Below are positions 36,784 to 47,163 of a DNA stretch of 64,000 bases, in pieces. Every line of letters begins with the position of its first letter. Position 1 is the first letter of the stretch. The stretch comes from Pseudomonadales bacterium (lineage in GTDB: Bacteria; Pseudomonadota; Gammaproteobacteria; Pseudomonadales; DC-out160), in the NCBI GenBank assembly GCA_019090455.1, contig JAHRWA010000038.1, positions 1 through 64,000 on the forward strand, given 5' to 3'. The translations under genes were made by a program, and so were the position numbers. The notes under the pieces were generated by a model, which saw only the letters and a list, made by a program, of their open reading frames with translations, made no database searches and was not told the DNA's origin.

Positions 36784-38196
36784 ATTAACAGCGCTCAAAA
36801 CCAAAAACTACTGCTCAAAGCGGCTCAGTTAAATCAAAAAGGCAAACACCAGCAAGCCAGAACCGCTTGTGTAAAACTGGTAAAATTAAACCCAAAGCTA
36901 GCAGCAGCCCATCGATTGTTAGGGGCAATTTATATCAATCTATTTCTATTTGAATCCGCTGGAAAAACATTACAGCAAGCCATAAAACTCGACCCCCATG
37001 ATGTGACCAGCTACCATTTATTAGCCAATGTTTTATCCGAACGGCGGCAATATAAAGCGGCAGATACGCTCTTTCAGGAAATATCCACACGGTTCCCCCA
37101 GCACGGAATACAACTCGATTGGGGGCGAAACCTGACTCTATCGGGGCAAATAGAAGACGCCAATGAAGTCTATAAGAAGTTATTAATCTCCGAACCCAAC
37201 AACCTCAAAGCCATTTACAATTTGGCGCAAAATCAAATTTTACTCGGCAATTTTGAAGCGGGCTGGCCTGGATACGAATTTCGCTTTGCAAAAGACGGTA
37301 ACGCAGAGCCTGTTTTTCAGCATTCGATGAGATGGCAAGGGGAAGACCTGCAAGGAAAATCGATTTTAGTCTGGCGAGAACAAGGCATAGGTGATGAAAT
37401 ACAATACAGCCTGTGTTACCCCGACATCATTGCCCAAGCCGGGAAATGCTTTATCCTTTGCAACCCCAGACTATATTCCCTTTTCGAACGCTCATTTCCT
37501 AGCGCGACCATTATTAAATTTGGAGAACTAGACATTTTTCTCCAAGAAAACACTATCGATTTCCATATCGGAGCCGGTTCATTAATGGGGTATTTCCGAC
37601 CCTCCAAAGAGAGCTTTAAATGTGAGAAGAATCCATTATTGCTAGATAACAACATGCAGAATCAGTGGCGGCATCGACTCAAACAATTACCTCACCCAAT
37701 CAATATCGGCATATCTTGGGAGGGTGGAAAAAAAATAGAGGGCGGCAATGATAAGTCTATGCCCTTTGATCCGTTTTCTTCGCTATTTGATATTGAGGGC
37801 GTCAATTGGATTGTATTGCAGCACGGAAATATCCAATCCGCAATTCAAAAGGCTCGGCAACTAAAACAGCTCACGTTACACCAATTCGAAGACGCTTCTC
37901 CTTCCGGTGACATTGACCCCTACGCCGCGCTCATTAATTCATTAGATCTGGTGGTTTCCACTGATAGCGCTGTTGCGAATATTGCCGGCGCCATTGGCAC
38001 GCCCACTTTGGCGTTATTATCACAAAGCCCCTCGTGGACCTGGACCTTGGGGGAGACGTTTAGCCTATGGTATCCACAGACAAAACAAATTAGGCGCGGA
38101 ATAACTGACAACGATTGGACTCGCGTCATTCAATCAACACAACAAGAAATACGGCATTTCATAACACAGGGCAATATAGCTAGTCGCTTTTTATGA
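36784..38196 (+). CDS. TPR protein with GT9-like glycosyltransferase domain
   Basis: 470 residues if it starts at ATT 36784, which has GGAG nine bases upstream. The first ordinary start is TTG 36916, but the 44 codons before it are in frame, stop-free and read NSAQNQKLLLKAAQLNQKG then KHQQARTACVKLVKLNP, a clear TPR unit. A stop lies at 36751-36753; CTG 36769 is the only other upstream candidate. Four or so TPRs (1-160) precede a domain with LVWREQGIGDEIQYSL and DLVVSTDSAVANIAGAIGTPTLALL, the nucleotide-sugar binding part of GT9/heptosyltransferase-like folds. Found in TPR-GT proteins of many bacteria; glycan target unknown. It ends one base from the convergent radical SAM gene. Confidence 0.85.
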   Translation: MNSAQNQKLLLKAAQLNQKGKHQQARTACVKLVKLNPKLAAAHRLLGAIYINLFLFESAGKTLQQAIKLDPHDVTSYHLLANVLSERRQYKAADTLFQEISTRFPQHGIQLDWGRNLTLSGQIEDANEVYKKLLISEPNNLKAIYNLAQNQILLGNFEAGWPGYEFRFAKDGNAEPVFQHSMRWQGEDLQGKSILVWREQGIGDEIQYSLCYPDIIAQAGKCFILCNPRLYSLFERSFPSATIIKFGELDIFLQENTIDFHIGAGSLMGYFRPSKESFKCEKNPLLLDNNMQNQWRHRLKQLPHPINIGISWEGGKKIEGGNDKSMPFDPFSSLFDIEGVNWIVLQHGNIQSAIQKARQLKQLTLHQFEDASPSGDIDPYAALINSLDLVVSTDSAVANIAGAIGTPTLALLSQSPSWTWTLGETFSLWYPQTKQIRRGITDNDWTRVIQSTQQEIRHFITQGNIASRFL

Positions 38197-38197
38197 A

Positions 38198-39262
38198 TTA
38201 CAGATCTTGTGAAATAGAGCTGTAGGTTGTGGATGTCTGCTGCACACGCTCTTCAATATTGAATTTTGAATTGTAGATCATCACATCCGACTTATCCGAA
38301 TTACGCTGATCGCAGTTTTCACAAAGCAAACCACTACCCTCGAAATTGCCACTAGTATGGCAAGCTAACAAGTGCTGATACTCCGGCGTGTTGAACACCT
38401 CCACCAGTGATTGCTGCTTCAAATCACCTAACAGCAATTTACCGTCAAAATCAAAACAACACATGTTAACAGTGCCATCCACTTGCACCTGTAGCGGTCC
38501 GCTAAAGGGACGCCCGCAGCTTTTCTCTTGCTGAACATTTAAGTTTCGGTAGGTTTTAGCTGTGGCCCAATTATGTGGCCGCCACACTTCCAACAAATCG
38601 ACTTTATCCTGCCAATGATCTATCCACTCTTGCGTTAAATGATCGTTGACGCCTTCCACCACATTTAACGTCAGCAATATATCCATTGACGTTTTAGCCA
38701 TTACAATTTTTTCTAATTCGTTTTTGACTTTGAAAAATTTCGTCAAATCTTTAACACCATGCATTTCTGAGTAACTCTTGGGATCCATGCCATAAAAACT
38801 AATCCGTATGGAATCCGCTCCCGCTCTCTGCAACGCCTCAAACTTTTCCAATGTCAGCATCGACATATTGGTAATCATCAGAACCTTAAAACCCTTAGAC
38901 TTAACGTACGCTACCTTTTCAACAATCCCTTTATCTAATAATGGCTCTCCCATCCCAGGAAACGTCAACGTGTCGAATTGGTCAGTCTCCGCAACGACAT
39001 TATCGACAATTGATTTAAACAGCGTATACCCCATCGTTTCTTTTTTTCGGGTTAACGTATCATGAGGACAAACAGGGCATTTATAATTGCAGCGGGTGGT
39101 GACTTCAATCCTTAGGTCATTCGTGCACGGAATTCTTGAAACAGCAGGGCTTGAAACAGTAGGGCTTAAAACAGGGTCGTTAGCCACAGCAGGCTTAGCA
39201 CAGGAAAGATCAACAGTCGGGATAAGGTTCGTTGTGGGATATTCTTGTGCTGTTAGATTCAT
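38198..39262 (-). CDS. Radical SAM / SPASM domain protein
   Basis: 354 residues. The radical SAM cluster motif CNYKCPVCPHDT (CxxxCxxC) lies near residue 58-66 after a Thr/Pro/Val-rich N-terminus of about 45 residues. GMGEPLLDKG is the GGE-like SAM motif. The C-terminal SPASM region has CGRPF, NMCCFDFDG and a final C...CENCDQRN group, ligands of auxiliary iron-sulfur clusters. Such enzymes modify peptides or sugars, or act in cofactor maturation; no small precursor peptide is evident next door. ATG 39262 has AAGGTG upstream. Tail-to-tail with the TPR-GT gene. Confidence 0.88.
   Translation of the reverse strand: MNLTAQEYPTTNLIPTVDLSCAKPAVANDPVLSPTVSSPAVSRIPCTNDLRIEVTTRCNYKCPVCPHDTLTRKKETMGYTLFKSIVDNVVAETDQFDTLTFPGMGEPLLDKGIVEKVAYVKSKGFKVLMITNMSMLTLEKFEALQRAGADSIRISFYGMDPKSYSEMHGVKDLTKFFKVKNELEKIVMAKTSMDILLTLNVVEGVNDHLTQEWIDHWQDKVDLLEVWRPHNWATAKTYRNLNVQQEKSCGRPFSGPLQVQVDGTVNMCCFDFDGKLLLGDLKQQSLVEVFNTPEYQHLLACHTSGNFEGSGLLCENCDQRNSDKSDVMIYNSKFNIEERVQQTSTTYSSISQDL
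39135..39179. repeat. 15-bp tandem repeat, nearly three units
   Basis: CTTGAAACAGCAGGG (39135-39149), CTTGAAACAGTAGGG (39150-39164) and a diverged third unit starting CTTAAAACAGGG (39165-39179). They encode the VLSPT-VSSPA-VSRIP stretch at the radical SAM N-terminus. Confidence 0.8.
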
Positions 39263-39371
39263 AACTACACCTTCACTACTGAGCCACTAAAGCATTGAGC
39301 CATAGCAGGAAAAAAGAAATTACGGGCAAGTTGTTGCCGGCTTAATTAACTAACTAGTAGAAATGCAATTT

Positions 39372-39427
39372 CAAGACCACCTCAATTAATACAAAATAAT
39401 TAATCGCTAATAATTGAAGTGGTCTTG
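39372..39427. repeat. Long inverted repeat between radical SAM and PilZ genes
   Basis: Arms of 17 bases, 39372-39388 (CAAGACCACCTCAATTA) and 39411-39427, pair at 16 positions around a 22-base A+T-rich loop. No T run follows, so it is not a standard terminator; it may end transcription of the PilZ gene or bind a regulator of the radical SAM gene. Confidence 0.6.
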
Positions 39428-39548
39428 CTGCTTATTCACTATTAACTTATCGGCCGATCCCCGCAGAAATGAATGCCTTTAGCGAATTTAGCCAAAGGCA
39501 ATTTAATCAACAGGCAAGTAGAGGAAAAAGAAGAACCATCAGAAAGGG

Positions 39549-40295
39549 TTACGCAGCGACATCAGCAGAGTCGCGCAACTGGAGACGCTGTTGTTTAATA
39601 ATATATTTCTCGAGCATACGCTTTTGCTCAATATCTACATCTACCAATTTACCACCTACAATCGTGTGGTCGTTCGGCTCGTCACTAATGAGAATATTTC
39701 GCACATCCAAATTACAGATGAGTTCACCATATCCTCCCAGCCTTATACGGCAACTTTGCAAGATCAGCCCCGCTTTTATTATTTCAGAATGGTCCCCTTC
39801 AAACTCTAACCTCACACCGGTAGCTGACAAATCCTTCACCTTGACTGGCAAGTGGCAATGCTCTGAAGATTCTATTTCGACACTAATATTATAGTTGCTA
39901 GCTACATCAATTCTGAATGCACCTCGACGCTGATCTTTCGCAATTTCGGAAGGCAACCTAATAACGTACAGTGGCACACCATCGCTTTGTCCACGCTGAA
40001 TAACTTCTGTTTCGAAGCTAATTACCAGGCCTTTGTCCCGCACTGTTAAGGTAACGTTATGGCCTTCCATACCGACAAAGCCTTCGTCTTTCGGAAACAA
40101 CTCATCTATGGTCAATGTTTTTTCGTCTGGATCAACATCTAGAATCATACTTTGATAGATGGCATGATCACCTGAAAATTTCACTTGTACAAAACTGTGA
40201 TTTCGCTTTATTTTAAACAACGTCATATAAATATCGCGCAATTTAGGCGATACCTTTCCCGTTGTTTTCTTTCTATTAAAAATTTTATTTAGCAT
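39549..40295 (-). CDS. PilZ-domain c-di-GMP receptor, YcgR-like
   Basis: 248 residues from ATG 40295 (GGGGT seven bases upstream; GTG 40301 in frame is less likely). The N-terminal YcgR-N-like beta domain (about 35-118) precedes a PilZ domain with QRRGAFRIDV, giving the RxxxR motif, and DLSATGVRLEF, the (D/N)xSxxG motif. Together they predict c-di-GMP binding and a flagellar brake or similar surface-behaviour role. The C-terminal 30 residues are helical. Monocistronic. Confidence 0.88.
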   Translation of the reverse strand: MLNKIFNRKKTTGKVSPKLRDIYMTLFKIKRNHSFVQVKFSGDHAIYQSMILDVDPDEKTLTIDELFPKDEGFVGMEGHNVTLTVRDKGLVISFETEVIQRGQSDGVPLYVIRLPSEIAKDQRRGAFRIDVASNYNISVEIESSEHCHLPVKVKDLSATGVRLEFEGDHSEIIKAGLILQSCRIRLGGYGELICNLDVRNILISDEPNDHTIVGGKLVDVDIEQKRMLEKYIIKQQRLQLRDSADVAA

Positions 40296-40301
40296 CGACA
40301 C

Positions 40302-40618
40302 TACCCCACTAGTAAAACTCGAATCTCTTCGTTAACATTATTATTTAATGTGTATCAATTTGTTTCTCTTGTTATCAATCCGCACCCTAATTAAATCGGC
40401 TAATGCGTATAATTCTTGAGGCATCAAAGATTTTTTTTTACGCTTTATTCTACAACGTCAATAGCGGCCTTCTGTCAGTACATCGAATAAAATTAACCCA
40501 CTTATAATGTGCGCACAAATACAAATCGAGAGTGGTTACAAATAACATCTATCGCAAACTTTTGTTAAAATCCATGTGCTAGAGTTTATTACAAGATGGA
40601 ATTGGCACAGGCTTCAAC
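40302..40618. other. Divergent intergenic region
   Basis: About 320 A+T-rich bases between the PilZ gene and the Bax-like gene. Plus-strand TATAAT occurs at 40503-40508 and again near 40410, both with poor -35 partners. A run of T at 40431-40439. No operator recognised. Confidence 0.4.
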
Positions 40619-41467
40619 ATGAAATATAAATTACTCACTTTAATCATGGCTTGCATTATCATTAGCGCTTGCAATACACGCTCCCAATTGAATGAGGATC
40701 TTTTATCATCAGATATCTCATTATCAAACAACCAATCATCAAACACAGAAGACACTGCGATTGCCTCCACCAATCTCATTCCCGACTTCACCAATATCCC
40801 CAAGGGAGAACCTAGAAAAAAAGCGTTTATCCGTTACCTATCCCCTCTGATTGCCAACGAAAACGAAAAAGTAAGAATTCAAAGACGAAGACTTCATGTG
40901 ATCGAAGGTCGATTAAATGAGTCTCCCATTCTTTCCCCCACAACACAACATTGGCTGGACAACACAGCGAGAAGTTACGGCGTACGCGTCCAGAGAAACC
41001 GACAAAAAGTAAAACAATTATTGAATAAAGTAGACACCATTCCTCAATCACTAGCCCTTGCCCAAGCCAGCATCGAATCTGCGTGGGGCACCTCACGCTT
41101 TGCCAGGCAGGCTAATAGTTATTTTGGACAATGGTGCTTTACGAAAGGCTGCGGGCTCGTTCCCTTACTGCGCAGCAAGGGCATGACACACGAGGTTCGT
41201 CTTTATCGTACGCCCTCTGAATCGGTAAGAAGTTATATTAGCAATTTAAACCGCCACCCGGCTTACTCCGAACTGAGAGAAATTCGCCGTCAAGATCGAA
41301 TAGGAAAACGTTACACATCAGGTTGCGCGCTAACAGCATCTCTGCGGAATTATTCGCAAGAGGGGGGGAATTATGTTGAGAGTCTAAAATCAATAATACG
41401 CGTTAACAAATTAGAACCTTCTCAACATATAGGAAGCTGCAAGAAATCACAGCTGGCTAGCACGTAG
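40619..41467 (+). CDS. Bax-like lipoprotein glucosaminidase
   Basis: Predicted peptidoglycan hydrolase of 282 residues. The N-terminus MKYKLLTLIMACIIISACNT has a lipobox with acylated cysteine C18. The GH73-like catalytic region has ALAQASIESAWGTSRFARQANSYFGQWCF with the likely catalytic E153, as in E. coli Bax, followed by RSYISNLNRHPAYSELREIRR. ATG 40619. Convergent with the DUF2058 gene. Outer-membrane retention is likely, as the +2 residue is Asn. Confidence 0.9.
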   Translation: MKYKLLTLIMACIIISACNTRSQLNEDLLSSDISLSNNQSSNTEDTAIASTNLIPDFTNIPKGEPRKKAFIRYLSPLIANENEKVRIQRRRLHVIEGRLNESPILSPTTQHWLDNTARSYGVRVQRNRQKVKQLLNKVDTIPQSLALAQASIESAWGTSRFARQANSYFGQWCFTKGCGLVPLLRSKGMTHEVRLYRTPSESVRSYISNLNRHPAYSELREIRRQDRIGKRYTSGCALTASLRNYSQEGGNYVESLKSIIRVNKLEPSQHIGSCKKSQLAST

Positions 41468-41488
41468 CGGAAATGGCTAGCCTACTCT

Positions 41489-42049
41489 CTACCACATCAA
41501 ATCATCTGGGATTTTGTAGTCTGCATAAGGGTCATTTTCTTCAATTTCTGCACTAACGGTATCGCTAATAAAAGTGATACAACTATCATCTCTCATCTTA
41601 ATTTTTTCTGCGACAGCAACGGGTACAATTTCGTATCGTTTTTCTTCACCGGCAACAGAAACAATAGCAAGCCTGCCGCAACTCAACTGCTCTTGCAGAG
41701 TCGTCGTTACGAATATCTTCTTTATTTTTTTATCATCGGTAAAGTTAAATGCAACATCACCATCGGATCTTGATATTGCATTCATTTCGATTAACTGGAT
41801 TATCTGAGATTGAATCGCCTTTTCCTCGGCGAGTAACTCACGCTTTCGATTAAGCTCAGCGTCCGTCTTCTTTTTATCTTCCAATCGCTGTCGAACTAAC
41901 TGCTTACTTTCATCATCGGCATCAATCTTAGATTTACTTCGCTTATTTTTCTTAACCTTTTGCTTATGCTTATCTGCCTTAGATTTATTGGACTGCTTCT
42001 TGTTAACCAATCCGGACTTTAGCAACTGATCTTGGAGGGATTTAGCCAT
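41489..42049 (-). CDS. DUF2058 family protein (YaiL-like)
   Basis: 186 residues, starting MAKSLQDQLLKSGLVNKKQ, then a very basic Lys-rich stretch (20-65) and an acidic C-terminal half, the pattern of the DUF2058 / YaiL family. Possibly nucleic-acid associated; function unknown. It starts 38 bases after purA on the same strand and may be cotranscribed with it. Confidence 0.88.
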   Translation of the reverse strand: MAKSLQDQLLKSGLVNKKQSNKSKADKHKQKVKKNKRSKSKIDADDESKQLVRQRLEDKKKTDAELNRKRELLAEEKAIQSQIIQLIEMNAISRSDGDVAFNFTDDKKIKKIFVTTTLQEQLSCGRLAIVSVAGEEKRYEIVPVAVAEKIKMRDDSCITFISDTVSAEIEENDPYADYKIPDDLMW

Positions 42050-42087
42050 AATCTCATCTACCGTCTAAATGTTATTATTTAAAGGCG

Positions 42088-43440
<1,353 letters not shown>

Positions 43441-43483
43441 TTAGACTATTTCAGGATTTCACTTCATCCCAGTTAATATGACC

Positions 43484-44779
43484 TTAATCACTTTCAATTG
43501 AATCACCTTCATTTAAAATTAGGCCAACAACAATCCATTTCTCGTTCTTCTTTACTAACTGATGACTACAATCTAGATCGGCGGGCTTGGTGTCATCACC
43601 AGCCAATGAACTCACAATTCGCCGACCCTGTTTACGCAGAGTTCGTACTGCTACCCGTAACGACGGATCGTTAACTGACGGTGCGAAAATGGCATCGATA
43701 GAATCCAATGAGAGGTCTGCCAGTTTCGATAGCTTTAAAAGGTCCGTACTAAAACCTGTCGCCGGGCGAGCCCGACCAAACACTTCACCGATATGATCAT
43801 ATCGGCCGCCCTGAGCAAGCTCTTCCCCCGAGCCAGCCTTGAAAACGGAAAAAACGACACCCGTATGATAATTATAAGAATGCATTTCACAAAGGTCGAA
43901 GTAGAAATCCGCATCCTGATGATAAGCTTTAACACCCACTACGATTTTTTCTAGCTCATCAATTCCGGCTAACACACTAGCGGGAGCTGCTCGTAATACT
44001 TGCTTCGCTTTTTCGAGTATCTGCGCCTCTCCCGAAAGCTGAATCAACTGGCTTAGCATATTAGCTAATGACTCATCCAGAACATATTGGCCAACAAAAG
44101 TCTCTAGACCTGTCACATCTTTACGCTGAAACAGTTCAAACAATTCTTGTCTCAGCGTCTCAGATAAACCAGTTTCGTTAAGTAGGCCCGATAGGATATC
44201 CACATGCCCTAAATTAACCAGTACTTTTCCGCACTCTGCGGCAGCCATGGTATCAAGCATTACATTGATGACTTCCACATCGGAGTCCACACCCCTATGG
44301 CCGTACAATTCAATTCCGGTTTGTAACAATGTTCTTGAGGCGAGGAGATCAGCAGGTTTAGCATGCAATACCGAACCGGCATAACACAATCGGGCCGGTA
44401 TCTTTTCTTGATGATCAATGAAGGGATTTTTGTTTTTTAATGACGAGCTTTTATCTAAAGAAGTACTGCCCTTTAAGGATATTGGATTTTTCAAACAATG
44501 CGCATCAATGCGAGCCACCTGGGGAGTAATATCTGCCCTAACACCCATTAACCGTCCCGTGAGCTGGTCAGTTAATTTAAATGTTTGCAGCTCTAAATCT
44601 TGTCCCGAACCGACGAGTAGTGACTCAAGGTATTCAATCAATGGGGGTATAACGAGTTTGTACCCCCACAAACTGTATAAATCCAGAATACGCCGGCGAA
44701 GATTTTCTAACTTCTCCGCTCTCGGGGGCAACAGCTCTTCCACGCCATCGGGTAACAACCAACGATCTGCAATTGTCAT
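43484..44779 (-). CDS. hisZ: ATP phosphoribosyltransferase regulatory subunit
   Basis: HisRS-like paralogue that pairs with short-form HisG for the first step of histidine synthesis. 431 residues, longer than the usual 390-400. DGVEELLPPRAEKLENLRRRI and MGVRADITPQVARIDAH are family motifs. An insertion of about 25 residues, Ser/Lys/Asn-rich (SLKGSTSLDKSSSLKNKNPF), interrupts the usual DAHxL...RLCYAGSVLH stretch. YYHTG-type motif appears as YNYHTGVVFSVF and AQGGRYDHIGEVFGRARPATGFS. ATG 44779. Upstream of purA. Confidence 0.96.
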   Translation of the reverse strand: MTIADRWLLPDGVEELLPPRAEKLENLRRRILDLYSLWGYKLVIPPLIEYLESLLVGSGQDLELQTFKLTDQLTGRLMGVRADITPQVARIDAHCLKNPISLKGSTSLDKSSSLKNKNPFIDHQEKIPARLCYAGSVLHAKPADLLASRTLLQTGIELYGHRGVDSDVEVINVMLDTMAAAECGKVLVNLGHVDILSGLLNETGLSETLRQELFELFQRKDVTGLETFVGQYVLDESLANMLSQLIQLSGEAQILEKAKQVLRAAPASVLAGIDELEKIVVGVKAYHQDADFYFDLCEMHSYNYHTGVVFSVFKAGSGEELAQGGRYDHIGEVFGRARPATGFSTDLLKLSKLADLSLDSIDAIFAPSVNDPSLRVAVRTLRKQGRRIVSSLAGDDTKPADLDCSHQLVKKNEKWIVVGLILNEGDSIESD

Positions 44780-44802
44780 AGACTCTATCTACCTTCTCTG
44801 CC

Positions 44803-44991
44803 CTAACGAATAAGAAACAGTAATATTACACCGACTACCATACTCACAAGGCCTGACACACGTATTGTCATATCATCCATTTGAGTCACCATTAAATAGG
44901 TTCGACGCAGTGATTTGGGGGATAGAAATGGCAACATACCCTCCAAAACCATCACCAAAGCCATTGCGGCAAAAAAGTCTTGCCAGTCCAT
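44803..44991 (-). CDS. DUF2065 small membrane protein
   Basis: 62 residues with two hydrophobic helices (about 7-24 and 44-61) and LEGMLPFLSPKSLRR between them, typical of DUF2065 (YjeT). It stands between hflC and hisZ, its usual place. A terminator separates it from hflC, so it is likely read with hisZ from its own promoter. Function unknown. Confidence 0.9.
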   Translation of the reverse strand: MDWQDFFAAMALVMVLEGMLPFLSPKSLRRTYLMVTQMDDMTIRVSGLVSMVVGVILLFLIR

Positions 44992-45034
44992 AGGAGCACT
45001 CCAACTGTATGCTATCGCTCTTCATTACCCACAC

Positions 45035-45060
45035 AAAAAAACCGGGAATTCACCCGGTTT
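45035..45060 (-). terminator. Rho-independent terminator after hflC
   Basis: Read on the reverse strand, AAACCGGG pairs with CCCGGTTT around a 6-base loop and is followed by TTTT. It lies between hflC and the DUF2065 gene and ends the upstream hfq-hflXKC transcript. Confidence 0.85.
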
Positions 45061-45125
45061 GTGTCATTGTACCAGCTGTATAACGTTTGGCCTAGAGTTA
45101 CAGCCACCCGGCACAGCTATACAAA

Positions 45126-46004
45126 CTATTTACTAGCGTCCGAACCTTTTAGATACTTAAAGAATTCACCCTGAGGCTTCATCACGATGACATCGCCTTT
45201 ATCTTTAAAGGTATCGCGATAAGCGCTTAAGGTACGATAAAACGCATAGAAACCTGGGTCAGCACCATAAGCATTCGCATAAATTCTAGCCGAGTTCGCA
45301 TCTCCCTCACCACGAATTATTTCAGCCTGCTCGTAAGCTTCAGCTTGAATCACTCGTTGCTGCAAATCAGCGTCGGCACGAATCGCTTCTGCAAGTTCTT
45401 TACCTTGAGAGCGCAACTCGCGAGCTTCTCGTTGACGTTCTGCTCGCATACGTTCGTAAACCGACTCATTCACTGTGGGCGGCAATTCAATTCGCTTCAC
45501 TCGAATATCCAGAACCTCTATACCGAGTTCCGAGATGGTTTTCTCGTTCACTTGATCACGGACTTTATACATCACCACGTCTCTCTGCTCACCCGAAACC
45601 ATCTCAAACTTAGTTCTTTCACCAAACTGGTTACGTAGACCTTCATTAATTCGCGGAGCCAATAACCTTTGCGCCGCAGATTGAAAGCCACCGGTAGCGG
45701 TATAAAAGAGTTTTACATCCTTAATTCTCCAAACCACATAGGAATCAACGATCAGTCGTTTCTTATTTTTGGTGAGATACTCTTCAGGACGCGCATCAAG
45801 AAATAAAACACGAGAATCGAATCGACGTATTTCATTCATTATCGGTATCTTAAAACCCAGACCAGGCCGAAGATCAGCATCGACAACTTCGCCAAATCGC
45901 AGCAAAACACCGCGTTCATTTTCCTTAATTGTATAAACGGAGGCTGAGATCCCTAATGCTACCGCAACCAATAAAACGAGAATAATAGTGAATTTTGTGT
46001 TCAT
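45126..46004 (-). CDS. hflC: HflC, FtsH-modulating SPFH protein
   Basis: Partner of HflK in the periplasmic-facing complex around FtsH. 292 residues from ATG 46004, which has GGGAGG about 8 bases upstream; the frame is open to 46067, but that would overlap hflK. One N-terminal helix (MNTKFTIILVLLVAVALGISASVYTI), then the SPFH domain (NERGVLLRFGEV ... PRINEGLRNQFG) and an Ala/Glu/Arg-rich coil (RAERQREARELRSQGKELAEAIRAD). One base separates it from hflK. Confidence 0.97.
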   Translation of the reverse strand: MNTKFTIILVLLVAVALGISASVYTIKENERGVLLRFGEVVDADLRPGLGFKIPIMNEIRRFDSRVLFLDARPEEYLTKNKKRLIVDSYVVWRIKDVKLFYTATGGFQSAAQRLLAPRINEGLRNQFGERTKFEMVSGEQRDVVMYKVRDQVNEKTISELGIEVLDIRVKRIELPPTVNESVYERMRAERQREARELRSQGKELAEAIRADADLQQRVIQAEAYEQAEIIRGEGDANSARIYANAYGADPGFYAFYRTLSAYRDTFKDKGDVIVMKPQGEFFKYLKGSDASK

Positions 46005-46005
46005 T

Positions 46006-47163
46006 TTATCGACCCTCCCCTCGAGTACCATCTCGACGCGTTCGAGTTCGCGCACCGACATTATCATCGATGCCGCCCAAACTCTGGCTTAATGGAATAT
46101 TGCTAATGGTTCGTTGCTGCGGAATTATCTTATCCAGAGGTAAATAGAGCATGTTATTGCCGCCATCCACATCCACCAACACCTTGGTAGAAGAACTTAA
46201 CACATCTTCCATGGTTTCAAGATATAACCGCTGTCGAGTTACCTTAGGGGCTTTTTGGTATTCTGCTAACAATTTCGAGAATCGATTGGTTTCACCATTC
46301 GCTTGCGCGATCACTTCTTGCTTGTAGGCATTCGATTCACTTTCTTGACGTTTTGCATAACCTCTAGCTTCTGGAATGATACCGTTTGAATAGGCTTCAG
46401 CTTCGTTCTTCAATCGCGTTTTATCTTCCTTTGCTTTGATGACATCATCAAAAGCCGCCTTTACTGCCTTAGGTGGGTGAGCATCCTGGATATTCACTTT
46501 ATCCACATAGATCCCACTACTATAGATATCTAGGTAACTTTGTAATCGCCCTTTCACATCTTGGGCCATAACATGTCGACCCTCAGTTAAGATGAGGTCT
46601 AAGTCGCTATTACCCACTTCATGGCGCAAAGCACTTTCAGTTGCTTGGCGAAGCGAGCCTAAAGGGTCACCAATATCGAGAAAAAACGCTCTCGGATCCT
46701 GCACCCTATACTGCACAACCAACTGAACATCGACGATGTTGTCGTCTTTCGTTAGCATCGTAGCCTGATGTGCATGTGAGCTGACTTGTTTTGTATTGAC
46801 CTTTAAAATTCGGTCTATAAAGGGTGGATTCCACCGTAAACCCGCGCCCTTAATCTCACTGTATTCTCCAAAATGCAGTACGACCGCTTCCTCCGCTTCT
46901 TCTACGGTATAAAAACCAGAAAAAACCCAGAAACCACCGGCAATTACTGCTGCGATTACTGCTAAAACAACAAAACTACCGCCGCTTTTGCCACCGGAAC
47001 CGCTACCACCAGAACCGCCTTTGCCACCGCCAAACAGACTACCAAGACGGTCTTGTAATTTCTTCAGCACCTCATCAAGATCAGGAGGTCCCTGGTTGTT
47101 ATTATTGCCACCCCATGGGTCCTGGTTATTGTTGCGACCCCCACCCGGTTCATTCCAGGCCAT
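46006..47163 (-). CDS. hflK: HflK, FtsH-modulating SPFH protein
   Basis: 385 residues from ATG 47163 (GGAGAG four bases upstream); the open frame to 47193 adds ten residues without support. N-terminus MAWNEPGGG with Gly/Asn-rich cytoplasmic tail, a Gly/Ser-rich linker, one transmembrane helix (FVVLAVIAAVIAGGFWVFSGF, about 72-92), then SPFH domain (EEAEEAVVLHFGEYSEIKGAGLRWNPPFID) and a C-terminal coil. Coupled to hflC. Confidence 0.97.
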   Translation of the reverse strand: MAWNEPGGGRNNNQDPWGGNNNNQGPPDLDEVLKKLQDRLGSLFGGGKGGSGGSGSGGKSGGSFVVLAVIAAVIAGGFWVFSGFYTVEEAEEAVVLHFGEYSEIKGAGLRWNPPFIDRILKVNTKQVSSHAHQATMLTKDDNIVDVQLVVQYRVQDPRAFFLDIGDPLGSLRQATESALRHEVGNSDLDLILTEGRHVMAQDVKGRLQSYLDIYSSGIYVDKVNIQDAHPPKAVKAAFDDVIKAKEDKTRLKNEAEAYSNGIIPEARGYAKRQESESNAYKQEVIAQANGETNRFSKLLAEYQKAPKVTRQRLYLETMEDVLSSSTKVLVDVDGGNNMLYLPLDKIIPQQRTISNIPLSQSLGGIDDNVGARTRTRRDGTRGEGR

